From Gemmatimonadota bacterium (GTDB lineage Bacteria > JAAXHH01), in the NCBI GenBank assembly GCA_009837395.1, contig VXTP01000033.1, positions 60,428-124,427 of the forward strand: a stretch of 64,000 nt of DNA, given 5' to 3'. This document shows positions 16,644 to 24,975 of the stretch, piece after piece. Every line of letters begins with the position of its first letter. The first letter of the stretch is position 1. A program made the position numbers and the translations under genes. The notes beneath the pieces were generated by a model. That model was not told the DNA's origin and searched no databases. It worked only from the letters and a program-made list of their open reading frames with translations.

Positions 16644-19403
16644 TCAGGGGGCCCGATTCTCGGCCGCCAGGCCGATCAGGTTGGCGAAGAGCCGCACGGC
16701 ACCGGGCACGCCCGCGGGAAGCTGGCGGAACCACGCGTAGCCCGTGTAGATATAGCGCCCCTTGCCGTAACGGGCTTCGAGAAGCCCGCCGCCCCTGGGC
16801 GGCTCACCCGGGTCCTGCGAGGCCATGAGCGGCGTGTAGCGGGAGTCCCACTCGCCCTGGAAGTACAGGCCGCGTTCCTGCACCCACCCTTCGAAGTCCG
16901 CGTCGGTGATCCGGTTGGGCCGGTTGAAGACGGGATGGTCCGGTACCAGGATGTCCACCGGCGCGTCCTCCCGGGTCACCCGGTCATGGGGGCGGTTGAT
17001 CTGGAAGGGGTAGGGCCCGTACTGGTCGAGGTTGAAGGCGTACTTGTTGTACTGCACGATGTAGACGCCCCCGGCCTCCACGTAGTCCAGCAGCCGCTGG
17101 TTCACGGCGATGAGATCGTCGCGGACTTCGTAGGCACGGATGCCCGCGATGATCAGGTCGAAGGCGTCCAGGTCGGCCGTGGCGAGGTCCTCCCCCGTCA
17201 GCAGCCGCACCTGCAGGCCCATCTGCTCCAGCACGAGCGGGACCTGGTCGCCCGATCCCATGATGTAACCCACCCTCAGGTCGTCCGGCAGATCGACCGG
17301 GGCCACCTGCACGACGGATGCCGAACCGCGGTACAGGTGCCTCGGTTCGATGTGGGGATAAGCGATCACCTCGTATCCCTCGCGGTATTCGTTCCCGCCG
17401 GCCGTCGCCACCGCCCGTACATCGTAGGCCCCGTCCCGGGCGTCCCGTGCCGGGACGACCGTGTAGTTGAACGTGGCGGCCTGTCCTCTTCCCGAGAACG
17501 ACAGGGGAATTTCCCCGGGCGAGACTTCCCACCCGTCCGGCGCCTCGAGGGACATTCCGCCTTCGATCCCGCCGTCCACGTTGCTGACCACGGACACGCT
17601 GAACCGCAAGGGGCTTTCCCGTCCCGACGGTGCGACTACCACCTGCGGGTCCATGGTGACCGACAGCGCGGGAACGACCTGGAGTTCGCGGCGGATTTCA
17701 CCGAAGGCCCGGTCGGCGAAGCGGTACTGCGCGGGCCGGCGGATATCGATCTCGACGCCGTCCACGAGAAACCGGGCCCGGCCGATCACGGGCTGCGGGC
17801 GCCAGGGTAGCCCGATCAGTGCCGTGTCGTCCACCACGACCCTCGGATCGTTCAGGGAGCGGCGGTGCCAGTAGGGCCGGGTGAGTCCGGCGTCGGGCGG
17901 TACTTCGACCCGCCAGTTCTCCGCGAAGCTTTCATTGTAGCCGATGTCCGAGGTCTGCCGGGGCGAACCGGGCGAATCGGACGGACCCGGCGGACCGGGC
18001 GAACCAGGTGGTCCAGGCGGTCCAGCCGCTCCGAACCGGGCTGCCGGTCTGGCCGGCCTGGCCGGGACCGGATCGGGGACTGCGTTCCAGCCCTCCGGAA
18101 CGTCCAGCGCCAGGTTGGTGACGCGGACGGGCCGCGCGCTGCGGTTCAGCAACACAAGGTGCACGCCGAGCAGGTTGCCCGGGACGACCCGGTCGTCGCT
18201 GGTCAGCACCTCGAAGGCCATACCGAGGGCCAGGACCGCCGCATTGGCGAAGTCTTCCTCCTTCTGATCAAGTATAAAGAGCATATCCGCGAGGACGCCG
18301 GCCGGCAGGCCGCCCTGTTCAAGGTCTTCCCGGAGCGCCCGGATCATACGCAGGCCCTCCAACACGGGGTCCAGCACAGCGGGAGGGTCGAGCGGGCGGT
18401 AGGCGTCCACGGCCTCACGGGCCAATGCGTCCAGCCGCTCGAGCCGGTCGGCGAATCCGGGGATCTTCCCGGCGTCCGGTCCGGCCATGGCATGGAACCG
18501 CATGAAAGTCGTGTCCAGGCCGTCGAACAGGTGGGCGTCTCCGTCCGCGTCCACCATGCCCGCGCGCGCGACCAGCTTGATCTTCGTGGTCGCCGGACCC
18601 TTCGGCTGCAGGGTTCCCATGTCCTGGGAGCGGTGCATGCTGCGGCCCGCCAGGCCGAGTTCACGGTACGACCGGTCCAGCACGGGACTGTAGGTGCCTA
18701 CGTCGACCACCAGGGAGTCGATGCTGTCGAAAGAAGCCCGCGTGTTGTTGATGTACAGCTTGCGGGCCTGCCAGGGACGCAGGCCGTCCCGCAGGTGTTC
18801 GGGAAAGCGTTCCGGATCGGCCGCGACGAAAAAGGCTTCGCGGGTGATCCTCCCAGCCGCCTGGTGATGCCCGTGGCCGTCGCGGGGAGAATCGGCGAAT
18901 ACGGATACGATCACGTCGGGACGGAAGCGGCGGATGACGCGCACCACGTCCGAAAGCAGCATTTCATCATGATTCCAGTATTCCAGGGTTTCCTCGGCCG
19001 ACTTGGAAAATCCGAAGTCGTAGGTCCGCGTAAAGAATTGCTCCGCGCCGTCGAATCGGCGAGCCGTCAGCAGCTCTTCCGTCCGTATCACGCCGATGGC
19101 GTCGTAGAGCTCGGGGCCGATGAGGTTCTGTCCGCCTTCGCCGCGGTTGAGCGAAAGGTAGGCGGTCCGCGCGTGCAATCCCCGGCTCACATAGGCGACC
19201 AGGGCGCTGTTCTCGTCGTCGGGATGAGCGCCGGTGTGCAGCATGCTGGCCACGACGGGCAGGCGCAGCACGGCCTGGGCCAGGGTGGACGTCCCCTTGC
19301 CGTCGGGCACCGGACGGATGTCGCCGGCCGTGGCGGCTGTGCTGGCCGCGACAGCCGGCGCGGAGAAAGCGAGCAGGAGACAGAGGAGAAATCGAGTGTA
19401 CAT
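16644..19403 (-). CDS. Secreted PIG-L family deacetylase with C-terminal ThuA/GATase-like domain
   Basis: 919 aa. Signal peptide 'MYTRFLLCLLLAFSAPAVAA'. PIG-L/LmbE zinc-deacetylase domain: 'HTGAHPDDENSALVAYVSRG' at about residue 56 and metal-binding 'DGHGHHQAAGR' near 173. These enzymes remove N-acetyl groups from GlcNAc-type sugars. The middle has beta-sandwich-like segments. The C-terminal 220 residues ('VGYIMGSGDQVPLVLEQMG', 'FDLIIAGIRAYEVRD', 'YGKGRYIYTGYAWFRQLP') look like a class I GATase/ThuA fold. A collagen-like Gly-Pro-Pro tract (about residues 453-480) interrupts the middle. The start is supported by GGAG 8 nt upstream. Probably periplasmic or secreted glycan catabolism. Confidence 0.85.
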   Translation of the reverse strand: MYTRFLLCLLLAFSAPAVAASTAATAGDIRPVPDGKGTSTLAQAVLRLPVVASMLHTGAHPDDENSALVAYVSRGLHARTAYLSLNRGEGGQNLIGPELYDAIGVIRTEELLTARRFDGAEQFFTRTYDFGFSKSAEETLEYWNHDEMLLSDVVRVIRRFRPDVIVSVFADSPRDGHGHHQAAGRITREAFFVAADPERFPEHLRDGLRPWQARKLYINNTRASFDSIDSLVVDVGTYSPVLDRSYRELGLAGRSMHRSQDMGTLQPKGPATTKIKLVARAGMVDADGDAHLFDGLDTTFMRFHAMAGPDAGKIPGFADRLERLDALAREAVDAYRPLDPPAVLDPVLEGLRMIRALREDLEQGGLPAGVLADMLFILDQKEEDFANAAVLALGMAFEVLTSDDRVVPGNLLGVHLVLLNRSARPVRVTNLALDVPEGWNAVPDPVPARPARPAARFGAAGPPGPPGSPGPPGPSDSPGSPRQTSDIGYNESFAENWRVEVPPDAGLTRPYWHRRSLNDPRVVVDDTALIGLPWRPQPVIGRARFLVDGVEIDIRRPAQYRFADRAFGEIRRELQVVPALSVTMDPQVVVAPSGRESPLRFSVSVVSNVDGGIEGGMSLEAPDGWEVSPGEIPLSFSGRGQAATFNYTVVPARDARDGAYDVRAVATAGGNEYREGYEVIAYPHIEPRHLYRGSASVVQVAPVDLPDDLRVGYIMGSGDQVPLVLEQMGLQVRLLTGEDLATADLDAFDLIIAGIRAYEVRDDLIAVNQRLLDYVEAGGVYIVQYNKYAFNLDQYGPYPFQINRPHDRVTREDAPVDILVPDHPVFNRPNRITDADFEGWVQERGLYFQGEWDSRYTPLMASQDPGEPPRGGGLLEARYGKGRYIYTGYAWFRQLPAGVPGAVRLFANLIGLAAENRAP

Positions 19404-19421
19404 GATGGGGCTCCGGTACGA

Positions 19422-19475
19422 TCAGGCGCCCGGCAGCGACCGGCGTTTCGGTCAGGCGCCCGGCAGCGACCGGCG
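19422..19475 (-). repeat. 30-bp-period duplication across the cytochrome c stop codon
   Basis: A 24-bp sequence beginning 'tcaggcgcccggcagcgacc' occurs at 19452-19475, where it encodes the last seven residues and TGA stop of the multihaem gene, and again, identical, at 19422-19445 just downstream. Confidence 0.88.
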
Positions 19476-20327
19476 GTATAGCCAGATGACGCCCGCCGCC
19501 ACGAGAAAGAGTCCGATGAACATCCAGCCGAACCTGCGCCGAGTATCGACTTCGGTGCGCGCGGTTTCCACTTCTTTTCTGATGCTTGGGTAGACCTGTT
19601 CCAGCGAATCGACGACGGCGACCATTTTCTCGAGTACGAAGACGTGGGAGGCCCGCTCGACATAGGCGTCCCGTGCCAGGGTGGCCTGGGTCAGGATCAG
19701 GTCGACCGGGACCCCGGCCGAACGGATCTCCTCCGCGGCCTGCCGGAACTCGACGATGGGCTCGAGTCCCCGGTCGGTCAGGGCGATGTAATCGTCCATG
19801 ATCGCCTGCTCGTGACAGTCCTCGCAGTTGTCGGGTATGGAGATCAGGGATGCCTGGGGTTGGACTATTTCGTGGTTTGAGTGGCAGTCCACGCAGTTGG
19901 GCCAGAAATCCCCCTCGAGGCCGTGGGGACTGGGCACGTAGTTGGTCATCTGGGCCTGGTGGCACTCGCCGCACAGTTCATGGACGACGTAGGGGTCGGG
20001 CAGGCCCACAAAGTCCATTTCGACGTCGTGCGCTTCGTCTTCCACCATCGTCGCGGCGTTCCCGCCGTGACAATCCTGGCAGTAGATGTCCGCCGGAAGA
20101 TGCGCGCTCCGCTGCCATTCGGCCACCGGCAGGCTCATGTCTTCGTCGTCCAGGCCGGCATGGCAGCTGACGCAGTTATTGGTCGCCGCGGACTGTTGCG
20201 CTTCGGCGGAATCTGTTGTGTTCCAGGAGAGGATCAGCAGCGGAAGGAGGAAGAGAGCCGCCCGCGCCTGGAGGGCAGTCCGCGCCTGGAGGGACGCCCG
20301 CGCCGGGTATGCCGCTGGTCCGCTCAT
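19452..20327 (-). CDS. Pentahaem membrane-anchored c-type cytochrome
   Basis: 291 aa from ATG 20327; the track's 110-residue extension to 20657 lies inside the cytochrome b gene and is spurious. Signal-like N-terminus, then five CxxCH haem motifs: NCVSCH, YCQDCH, LCGECH, NCVDCH and NCEDCH, all within about residues 48-175. An alpha-helical region follows, then one C-terminal membrane helix ('FGWMFIGLFLVAAGVIWLY'). It resembles NapC/NrfH-like or c552-type cytochromes. The ATG overlaps the cytochrome b stop (ATGA), so it is translationally coupled to the bc core and probably replaces cytochrome c1 as electron acceptor. Confidence 0.87.
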   Translation of the reverse strand: MSGPAAYPARASLQARTALQARAALFLLPLLILSWNTTDSAEAQQSAATNNCVSCHAGLDDEDMSLPVAEWQRSAHLPADIYCQDCHGGNAATMVEDEAHDVEMDFVGLPDPYVVHELCGECHQAQMTNYVPSPHGLEGDFWPNCVDCHSNHEIVQPQASLISIPDNCEDCHEQAIMDDYIALTDRGLEPIVEFRQAAEEIRSAGVPVDLILTQATLARDAYVERASHVFVLEKMVAVVDSLEQVYPSIRKEVETARTEVDTRRRFGWMFIGLFLVAAGVIWLYRRSLPGA

Positions 20328-21523
20328 TCGGTCCCCTCGCCGCCCATGTCCGGCAGGACAGCCGGTTCCTCGACCGTCCCGATGGCGTGGGGCCAGCCGT
20401 AGATGTCGAAATGATACCTCGTGCCCATGAAGGTCATCTCCGTTTCCGAGATCTTGCCGAGCAGTGCGAGGGCGATGTTCAGCACGATGAACAGGATGCC
20501 GAGGGATGTCGCGAGGGGCCGGCGCGCGGGCGTACGGGCCGGCGTACGGTCCCAGAAGGGCAGCAGCAAAATGGCCAGGACCACCAGGCCGGACCCGATG
20601 ATGCCGATGGTTTTCGGGAGGTATTTCAGTGCCTGGTAGGAGGACAGGAAATACCATTCCGGCTTGACGCCCACCGGCGTGTTGAAGGGGTCGGCCTTTT
20701 CGTGGAGCGGCAGTGGGTAGTAGATGATCATGAAGATCATCGACGCCAGGACCAGCAGGACCACGATGGCTTCTTTCATTACGTGCTGGGGGTAGAAGGG
20801 CTTGCCGCCGGCTTTCGTCAGTTCTTCCGGCGTCTTCTCCGGCACGTCCGTTCCTTCAAGCGGCGAGATGCCCTTGTACCGGATGAGGACCAGGTGCACG
20901 GTGACCAGGGCGATGAAGGCCCACGGCAGCAGCACCACGTGCAGCACGAAGAAGCGGGTGAGGGTTACGTCGGAGATGATTTCGCCGCCTCGCATGAGGA
21001 TCAGCAGGTACTCGCCGATGAGCGGCGTCGCGGCGGCGATTTCCGTACCCACCGTCGTGCCCCAGTAGGAGAGCTGGTCCCAGGGCAGGAGATAGCCCGT
21101 GAAGCCGAAGGCCAGGGTCACGACCAGCAGGCCGAACCCGAAGAGCCAGGTAAGCTCCCGGGGTTTCTTGTAACCGCCGTAGAAGAATACGCGGACCGAG
21201 TGCAGCAGCAAGAAGGCGATCATGAAATTGGCGCCGTAGGTATGCACCTGGCGCATGAGCCAGCCGAAGCGCACCTGTTCCATGATGTACTTCACGCTTT
21301 CGTAGGCCGTATCGGCCGACGCCTCGTAGTAGATCATCAGGAAGACGCCCGAGACGGCCTGGGAAAGGAAGAACATCAGGGTGACCGTTCCGAAGGAGAA
21401 CAGCCAGTTGAGATGGCGGGGCACGGGCTTGGTCAGCTGGCGGTGGCAGAATTCGATGATGACCGATATTTCCGTGCGATCATCGAGCCAGTTGTACACC
21501 TCGTTGGACAGGCGTCTGATCAT
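20324..21523 (-). CDS. Cytochrome b of a bc-type quinol oxidoreductase
   Basis: 399 aa, with both cytochrome b halves in one chain: N-terminal four-helix haem domain (haem histidines in 'RQVHTYGANFMIAFLLLHSVRVFF' and 'LHVVLLPWAFIALVTVHLVLI') and C-terminal helices with 'GVKPEWYFLSSYQAL', carrying the PEWY Qo-site motif. It oxidises quinol and passes electrons to the Rieske protein (high-potential chain) and b haems. It lies between Rieske (64 bp upstream) and a pentahaem c, a complete three-gene complex III variant in the inner membrane. Confidence 0.92.
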   Translation of the reverse strand: MIRRLSNEVYNWLDDRTEISVIIEFCHRQLTKPVPRHLNWLFSFGTVTLMFFLSQAVSGVFLMIYYEASADTAYESVKYIMEQVRFGWLMRQVHTYGANFMIAFLLLHSVRVFFYGGYKKPRELTWLFGFGLLVVTLAFGFTGYLLPWDQLSYWGTTVGTEIAAATPLIGEYLLILMRGGEIISDVTLTRFFVLHVVLLPWAFIALVTVHLVLIRYKGISPLEGTDVPEKTPEELTKAGGKPFYPQHVMKEAIVVLLVLASMIFMIIYYPLPLHEKADPFNTPVGVKPEWYFLSSYQALKYLPKTIGIIGSGLVVLAILLLPFWDRTPARTPARRPLATSLGILFIVLNIALALLGKISETEMTFMGTRYHFDIYGWPHAIGTVEEPAVLPDMGGEGTE

Positions 21524-21564
21524 GGTGGCTGGTTTCGTGCTCCGCGTAGTATGGACCGAACGGA

Positions 21565-21602
21565 CGCCGACGATTACACGCCGACGATTACACGCCGACG
21601 AT
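21565..21602 (-). repeat. 14-bp tandem repeat across the Rieske stop codon
   Basis: About 2.7 copies of a 14-bp unit ('cgccgacgattaca' on the plus strand). The copy inside the gene supplies the last residues and TAA stop; the others lie immediately downstream. Confidence 0.85.
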
Positions 21603-22094
21603 GATCTTGTCGTCGGTGACGGACAGTTCGACCGCGGTCAGGGGACCGGGAATCGGTCCGCCCTGGACGCTTCCGTCCGTGCCGAATATGCCGCCGTGAC
21701 AGGGACAGATCAGGCTCTGCGTGCCCCCCTCCCACTTGACGACGCAACCCAGGTGGGGACAGACGGCGTTGTAGGCGATGTAACCTTCGGAAGTATTGAC
21801 CACGATGGTCGGCCGGCCCCGGTAGATCACCGTCCTGGACGTGCCGGGAGGCAGGGACGCGCGGTCGATTTCAACCCGGTTGGCGCCTTCGGCTTCGGGG
21901 GGCGGTTCGATGTAACGGATGAGCGGATAGACGGCCATCAGGGAACCGATACCGCCCAGCGCGCCGAGGCATCTCTGCAGGAATCGGCGGCGGCGGACCG
22001 GGTCGGGACGCGTTTTCCCTGGGGTCTTTCCGGGGGGCTTGCCGGACTTCTCGCCGGGTGCGGCTGGCCCGGGCGGCTTCTGTGACGAGGACAT
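21588..22094 (-). CDS. Rieske iron-sulfur protein of the bc complex
   Basis: 168 aa. The N-terminus is Pro/Lys-rich, then a Tat-like 'RRRRFLQRCLGALGGIGSL' membrane anchor (about residues 34-60), then the Rieske domain with both [2Fe-2S] boxes: 'CPHLGCVV' (about C112-C117) and 'CPCHGGIF' (about 130). It accepts electrons from quinol at the Qo site. First gene of Rieske-cytb-multihaem c. A GATAAT -10-like hexamer ends only 4 nt before the ATG, which would imply an almost leaderless mRNA; this is tentative. Confidence 0.92.
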   Translation of the reverse strand: MSSSQKPPGPAAPGEKSGKPPGKTPGKTRPDPVRRRRFLQRCLGALGGIGSLMAVYPLIRYIEPPPEAEGANRVEIDRASLPPGTSRTVIYRGRPTIVVNTSEGYIAYNAVCPHLGCVVKWEGGTQSLICPCHGGIFGTDGSVQGGPIPGPLTAVELSVTDDKIIVGV

Positions 22095-22247
22095 GTAGAT
22101 TATCCGTAATGACGTGATTTCTGGTCATGCGTAGATTAAGGACCGCCGGCCTGGATGTCAACCTCTTTCGGGGGGTTCCGGTGGACGTGCGTCCGACCCG
22201 AATCGCCTTGACACGGCGGGATAAAAGGGCGTACCTATTCAGATACC

Positions 22248-23249
22248 ATGGCCGCTTCATTCTACAGGACGGTCCTGCCGCTCCTTGCCGCGGCAACCCT
22301 GGCGCATGTCCCCGGATGCGCGGCTTCTTCGCTCTCCGTCCGCTTCGATGTCTACCGATCGCCCCTGCTCGGTCTCCCCGGCGAGGAAGAATCGATCGCC
22401 CTGCTCGGTTTCAACGGCACCGACCTGGCCCTGAACAACCTGACCGGGTTCCTGTTCGCCCGCGCCCTCGTTTCGGATTCCACGCTGACGGCCATCGAAA
22501 TGAGACCGGTACTCCGGACGCTGTCCCGCCACCCGCACGAGGCCGGCCGGATCCCCGATTCTCTCGCGCTGATCGTGGGAAGGGAAATCAACGCCGATAT
22601 CACACTCGTCGGCGATCTCGAAAGGGCTTATACGGAGACGTACGGGGAGGTGAAGGTCTTTCGGGAGGAGGCGGCCATGGAGGTGGGACTCGGCCGAACC
22701 GATATCAAGATCGTAAACAAGTCCTATATCGTGCCGCATATCGATCAGACGGCGGTCATGACGGCTACGCTCAGGGCCTACGACGTCGGTTCGAACGAAC
22801 TGCTCGGTAGCTTTTCCGTCACGGAAACCGAATCCTACCGTACGGTGCTGCCCGATCCCGTCGAATCGCCGCCGGAGGGGGCCGTCCCCGTCGAGATCGT
22901 TTCGCCGATGCTGACCGAGGTGATCGCCAGGCGCATCGTGGGCCGCCTGATGGCCTCCATCGTCCGGGAGGAAACCCAGGTTACGCGGCGGCTGGTTCCT
23001 GCCGGCAATCGCGGGGGAATCTCGGCGGCAAGGGAAGGGAACTGGTCCGGGGCGGTGGCGATCTGGGAAGGTCTCGTGGAAGTGGACCCGAACAACGCGG
23101 AAGCGTGGAACAACCTGGCGATCGCCTATGAAAGGTCCGGCCGACTGACCGATGCCGCGGCTGCCTACCGAAGCGCGCTCTCCTCAAGGCCCAGCGACCG
23201 GACGATCCAGGTCAACAGCCGGGCATTCGGACTCCCCGAAGCCCACTAG
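22248..23249 (+). CDS. Putative lipoprotein with C-terminal TPR repeats
   Basis: 333 aa, not assigned to a named family. N-terminal export signal with a lipobox-like 'HVPGCAAS' (about C22). The body ('EESIALLGFNGTDLAL', 'LIVGREINADITLVGDLERA', 'MTATLRAYDVGSNELLGSFSVTET') resembles CsgG/curli-secretion or DUF6340-like outer-membrane-associated proteins, in which a helper resets stress or assembly factors. The last 80 residues form about two TPR units ('GNWSGAVAIWEGLVEVDPNNAEAWNNLAIAYERSG'). TTGACA at 22208 may be its -35, but no convincing -10 follows. It converges on the oxidoreductase gene, and the two stops lie in a duplicated segment. Confidence 0.7.
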   Translation: MAASFYRTVLPLLAAATLAHVPGCAASSLSVRFDVYRSPLLGLPGEEESIALLGFNGTDLALNNLTGFLFARALVSDSTLTAIEMRPVLRTLSRHPHEAGRIPDSLALIVGREINADITLVGDLERAYTETYGEVKVFREEAAMEVGLGRTDIKIVNKSYIVPHIDQTAVMTATLRAYDVGSNELLGSFSVTETESYRTVLPDPVESPPEGAVPVEIVSPMLTEVIARRIVGRLMASIVREETQVTRRLVPAGNRGGISAAREGNWSGAVAIWEGLVEVDPNNAEAWNNLAIAYERSGRLTDAAAAYRSALSSRPSDRTIQVNSRAFGLPEAH

Positions 23250-23299
23250 TCGATCGAAACCATCCGGTTGCCCACTAGTCGATCGAAACCATCTGGTTG
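23242..23299. repeat. 29-bp tandem duplication holding the stops of two convergent genes
   Basis: Two adjacent 29-bp copies (23242-23270 and 23271-23299) differ at one base. Each contains the palindrome ACTAGT, which reads TAG on either strand. The first copy supplies the plus-strand TPR gene's stop, the second the minus-strand oxidoreductase's stop. Confidence 0.9.
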
Positions 23300-24294
23300 C
23301 CCGCGGCCGATGCGTAGATGCCATCCAGGATCTGCATGATCTCTACGCCCTGCTCGCCCGTGGACATGGGCGTGCGGCCGGCCAGGATGCAGTCCACGAA
23401 GTGGGCGATTTCGGCCGCGATGCAGTCCGACCATTCCCGCGGCGCGTAGGCGGGCGTGATATCCACCTGTTCGCCGTGCAGGTCGGTATAGACGGTCAAA
23501 TCGTTGCCCGTGATCTCGGCGCCACCCCGGGTGCCCATGAGCTTGACATAGGAGCCTTCCGAAGGCACGTGGGAGGCCCAGCTCGTCTCCGCGACGAGCG
23601 TGGCATCGCCCTCGAACCGGATGAAGGCCGCGGCCAGGTCTTCCACGTCGAAGACGCCTTCCACCGAATCGCTCAGCCGGGCATAGGTGGCGCCCACCAC
23701 GGACAGGGGCCGCGGATTGCCCATGAGCCAGCGCGTCAGATCGATCATGTGGACGCCCAGGTCGATCAAGGGCCCGCCGCCGGCCTGGGCCTTGCGCGTA
23801 AACCAGGTCCCAGCGCCCGGAATGCCGCTTCGCCTCAACCATCCGGTCTTCGCGTAGTAGATCTCACCCAGCACGTCCTGCGCGATCAGCTTCTTCAGGA
23901 TCTGCGTCTCGGCGCGGAACCGGTTGTTCAGGGCGATCATGAGGTAACGGCCGTTGCGCCGGGCGGCGGCGGCCATGTCGCGCGCCTGGGCCGCGTTCAG
24001 CGCCATGGGCTTCTCGCACAGCACGTGGACGCCGGCGTCCAGGCCGTCGATGGTCACGGGCGCGTGCAGGAAATTCGGCAGGCAGACGCTGACGAGATCG
24101 GGGCCCAGGGCGAGCAGGTCCCGGTAGGCGGAAAACGCGTGGGGCACGCCGTGTTCCGACGCGGTACGCTCGGCCAGCCCCACGTCCAGGTCGGCCAGCC
24201 CGACGACTTCCACCCGCTCGTCCGCGAGATAACCGGCGAGGTGGGCCCGTCCCAGCCCGAGTCCGATCACGCCGGCGGTCGTTTTTTCTTTCAT
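23275..24294 (-). CDS. Gfo/Idh/MocA family NAD(P)-dependent oxidoreductase
   Basis: 339 aa. Rossmann start 'AGVIGLGLGRAHLAGYLAD' (about residues 7-25), then 'SVCLPNFLHAPV' and the conserved 'VLCEKPMALNAAQA' (Lys near 95, catalytic/cofactor contact). The C-terminal GFO_IDH_MocA beta-sheet domain has 'GGGPLIDLGVHMIDLTRWLMG' with the catalytic His. It typically oxidises or reduces sugars, inositol or related polyols; the substrate is unknown. Monocistronic-looking, between a convergent lipoprotein gene and ridA. Confidence 0.88.
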   Translation of the reverse strand: MKEKTTAGVIGLGLGRAHLAGYLADERVEVVGLADLDVGLAERTASEHGVPHAFSAYRDLLALGPDLVSVCLPNFLHAPVTIDGLDAGVHVLCEKPMALNAAQARDMAAAARRNGRYLMIALNNRFRAETQILKKLIAQDVLGEIYYAKTGWLRRSGIPGAGTWFTRKAQAGGGPLIDLGVHMIDLTRWLMGNPRPLSVVGATYARLSDSVEGVFDVEDLAAAFIRFEGDATLVAETSWASHVPSEGSYVKLMGTRGGAEITGNDLTVYTDLHGEQVDITPAYAPREWSDCIAAEIAHFVDCILAGRTPMSTGEQGVEIMQILDGIYASAAGNQMVSID

Positions 24295-24320
24295 TCGCCT
24301 CTGCTGGAATGATCCGGCGC

Positions 24321-24419
24321 CTACTTGCCGGCTACTTGCTGCCGCGGTAGGCGCCTACTTGCCGCCGTGGTAGATAACTACTTTCCGCCGCGGTAGATAA
24401 CTACTTTCCGCCGCGGTAG
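24321..24419 (-). repeat. 23-bp tandem repeats (about 4.3 copies) across the ridA-like stop codon
   Basis: Units of 23 bp begin at 24332, 24355, 24378 and 24401, with a truncated piece at 24321. The last (24401-24419) encodes the C-terminal 'YRGGK' and TAG of the RidA-like protein; the others run downstream with increasing divergence, suggesting repeated slippage. Confidence 0.88.
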
Positions 24420-24919
24420 GCGATCAGGTCGATCTCGATACCGGCGTTCAGCACGACACCGGACTGTATGGTGGACCGGGCCGGCGGATCGCCCGTGTAG
24501 TAGGACCGGTACACTTCGTTCATGGCGCCGAAATCATCCAGGTCGTTGAGAAACACCGTGGCCTTGACCACGTCATCCATCGTCAGATCGGACTTGGCCA
24601 GGGCGCTCTGCAGGTTGTCCATGACCATTTTCGTTTCTGCCTCGATACCGCCGGGAATGATCCGGCCCCGGACGGCCGCGATCTTGCCGGACAGGAACAC
24701 GAAATCGCCCGCCTCGATGGCCTCGCTGTAGTTCGCGCCCGGGTTAACCGCCTTGCGGCCCCGGTCGTCCTGCGACTGGGCGGGCATGACGGCGTACCCC
24801 AGCGAAACGGCGGCGACGAGCAGCGCCGTGAGGCCGGCGAACAGCCACCTGGAAATCACGATGTTCAACTCGAAGCTTTCTTCCTTCCTGCTGCCACGGA
24901 TTCGTATGGTCGAGCCCAT
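24401..24919 (-). CDS. RidA/YjgF/UK114 family protein with N-terminal membrane signal
   Basis: 172 aa. Residues about 22-48 form a signal or anchor helix ('WLFAGLTALLVAAVSLGYAV'), so the RidA domain ('VNPGANYSEAIEAGDFVFLSGKIA', 'VVKATVFLNDLDDFGAMNEVY') lies outside the cytoplasm. The conserved Arg of RidA is present in 'GDPPARSTIQSGVVLNAGIEIDLIAY'. Cytoplasmic RidA deaminates reactive enamines and imines; a periplasmic role is not established. A strong AGGGGAGG precedes the ATG by 5 nt. Confidence 0.85.
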   Translation of the reverse strand: MGSTIRIRGSRKEESFELNIVISRWLFAGLTALLVAAVSLGYAVMPAQSQDDRGRKAVNPGANYSEAIEAGDFVFLSGKIAAVRGRIIPGGIEAETKMVMDNLQSALAKSDLTMDDVVKATVFLNDLDDFGAMNEVYRSYYTGDPPARSTIQSGVVLNAGIEIDLIAYRGGK

Positions 24920-24940
24920 GATAACCTCCCCTGATTTTGA

Positions 24941-24969
24941 TTGACACTACATGCCTTCGGCATTATCTT
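24941..24969 (+). promoter_or_regulatory. Plus-strand sigma70-like promoter
   Basis: TTGACA (24941-24946), 17-nt spacer, TATCTT (24964-24969). It overlaps the upstream region of the divergent ridA-like gene. A transcript from about 24976 would meet a Rho-independent terminator ending at 25132, before the next gene. Confidence 0.55.
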
Positions 24970-24975
24970 TATCGA

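Noticed and set aside
17865-19481. 538-aa plus-strand ORF over the PIG-L gene
   Set aside because: Antisense shadow; the minus-strand frame has signal peptide and zinc-site motifs.
24321-24419. CRISPR array at the RidA stop
   Set aside because: Units are contiguous with no spacers; it is a tandem repeat of the gene's 3' end.
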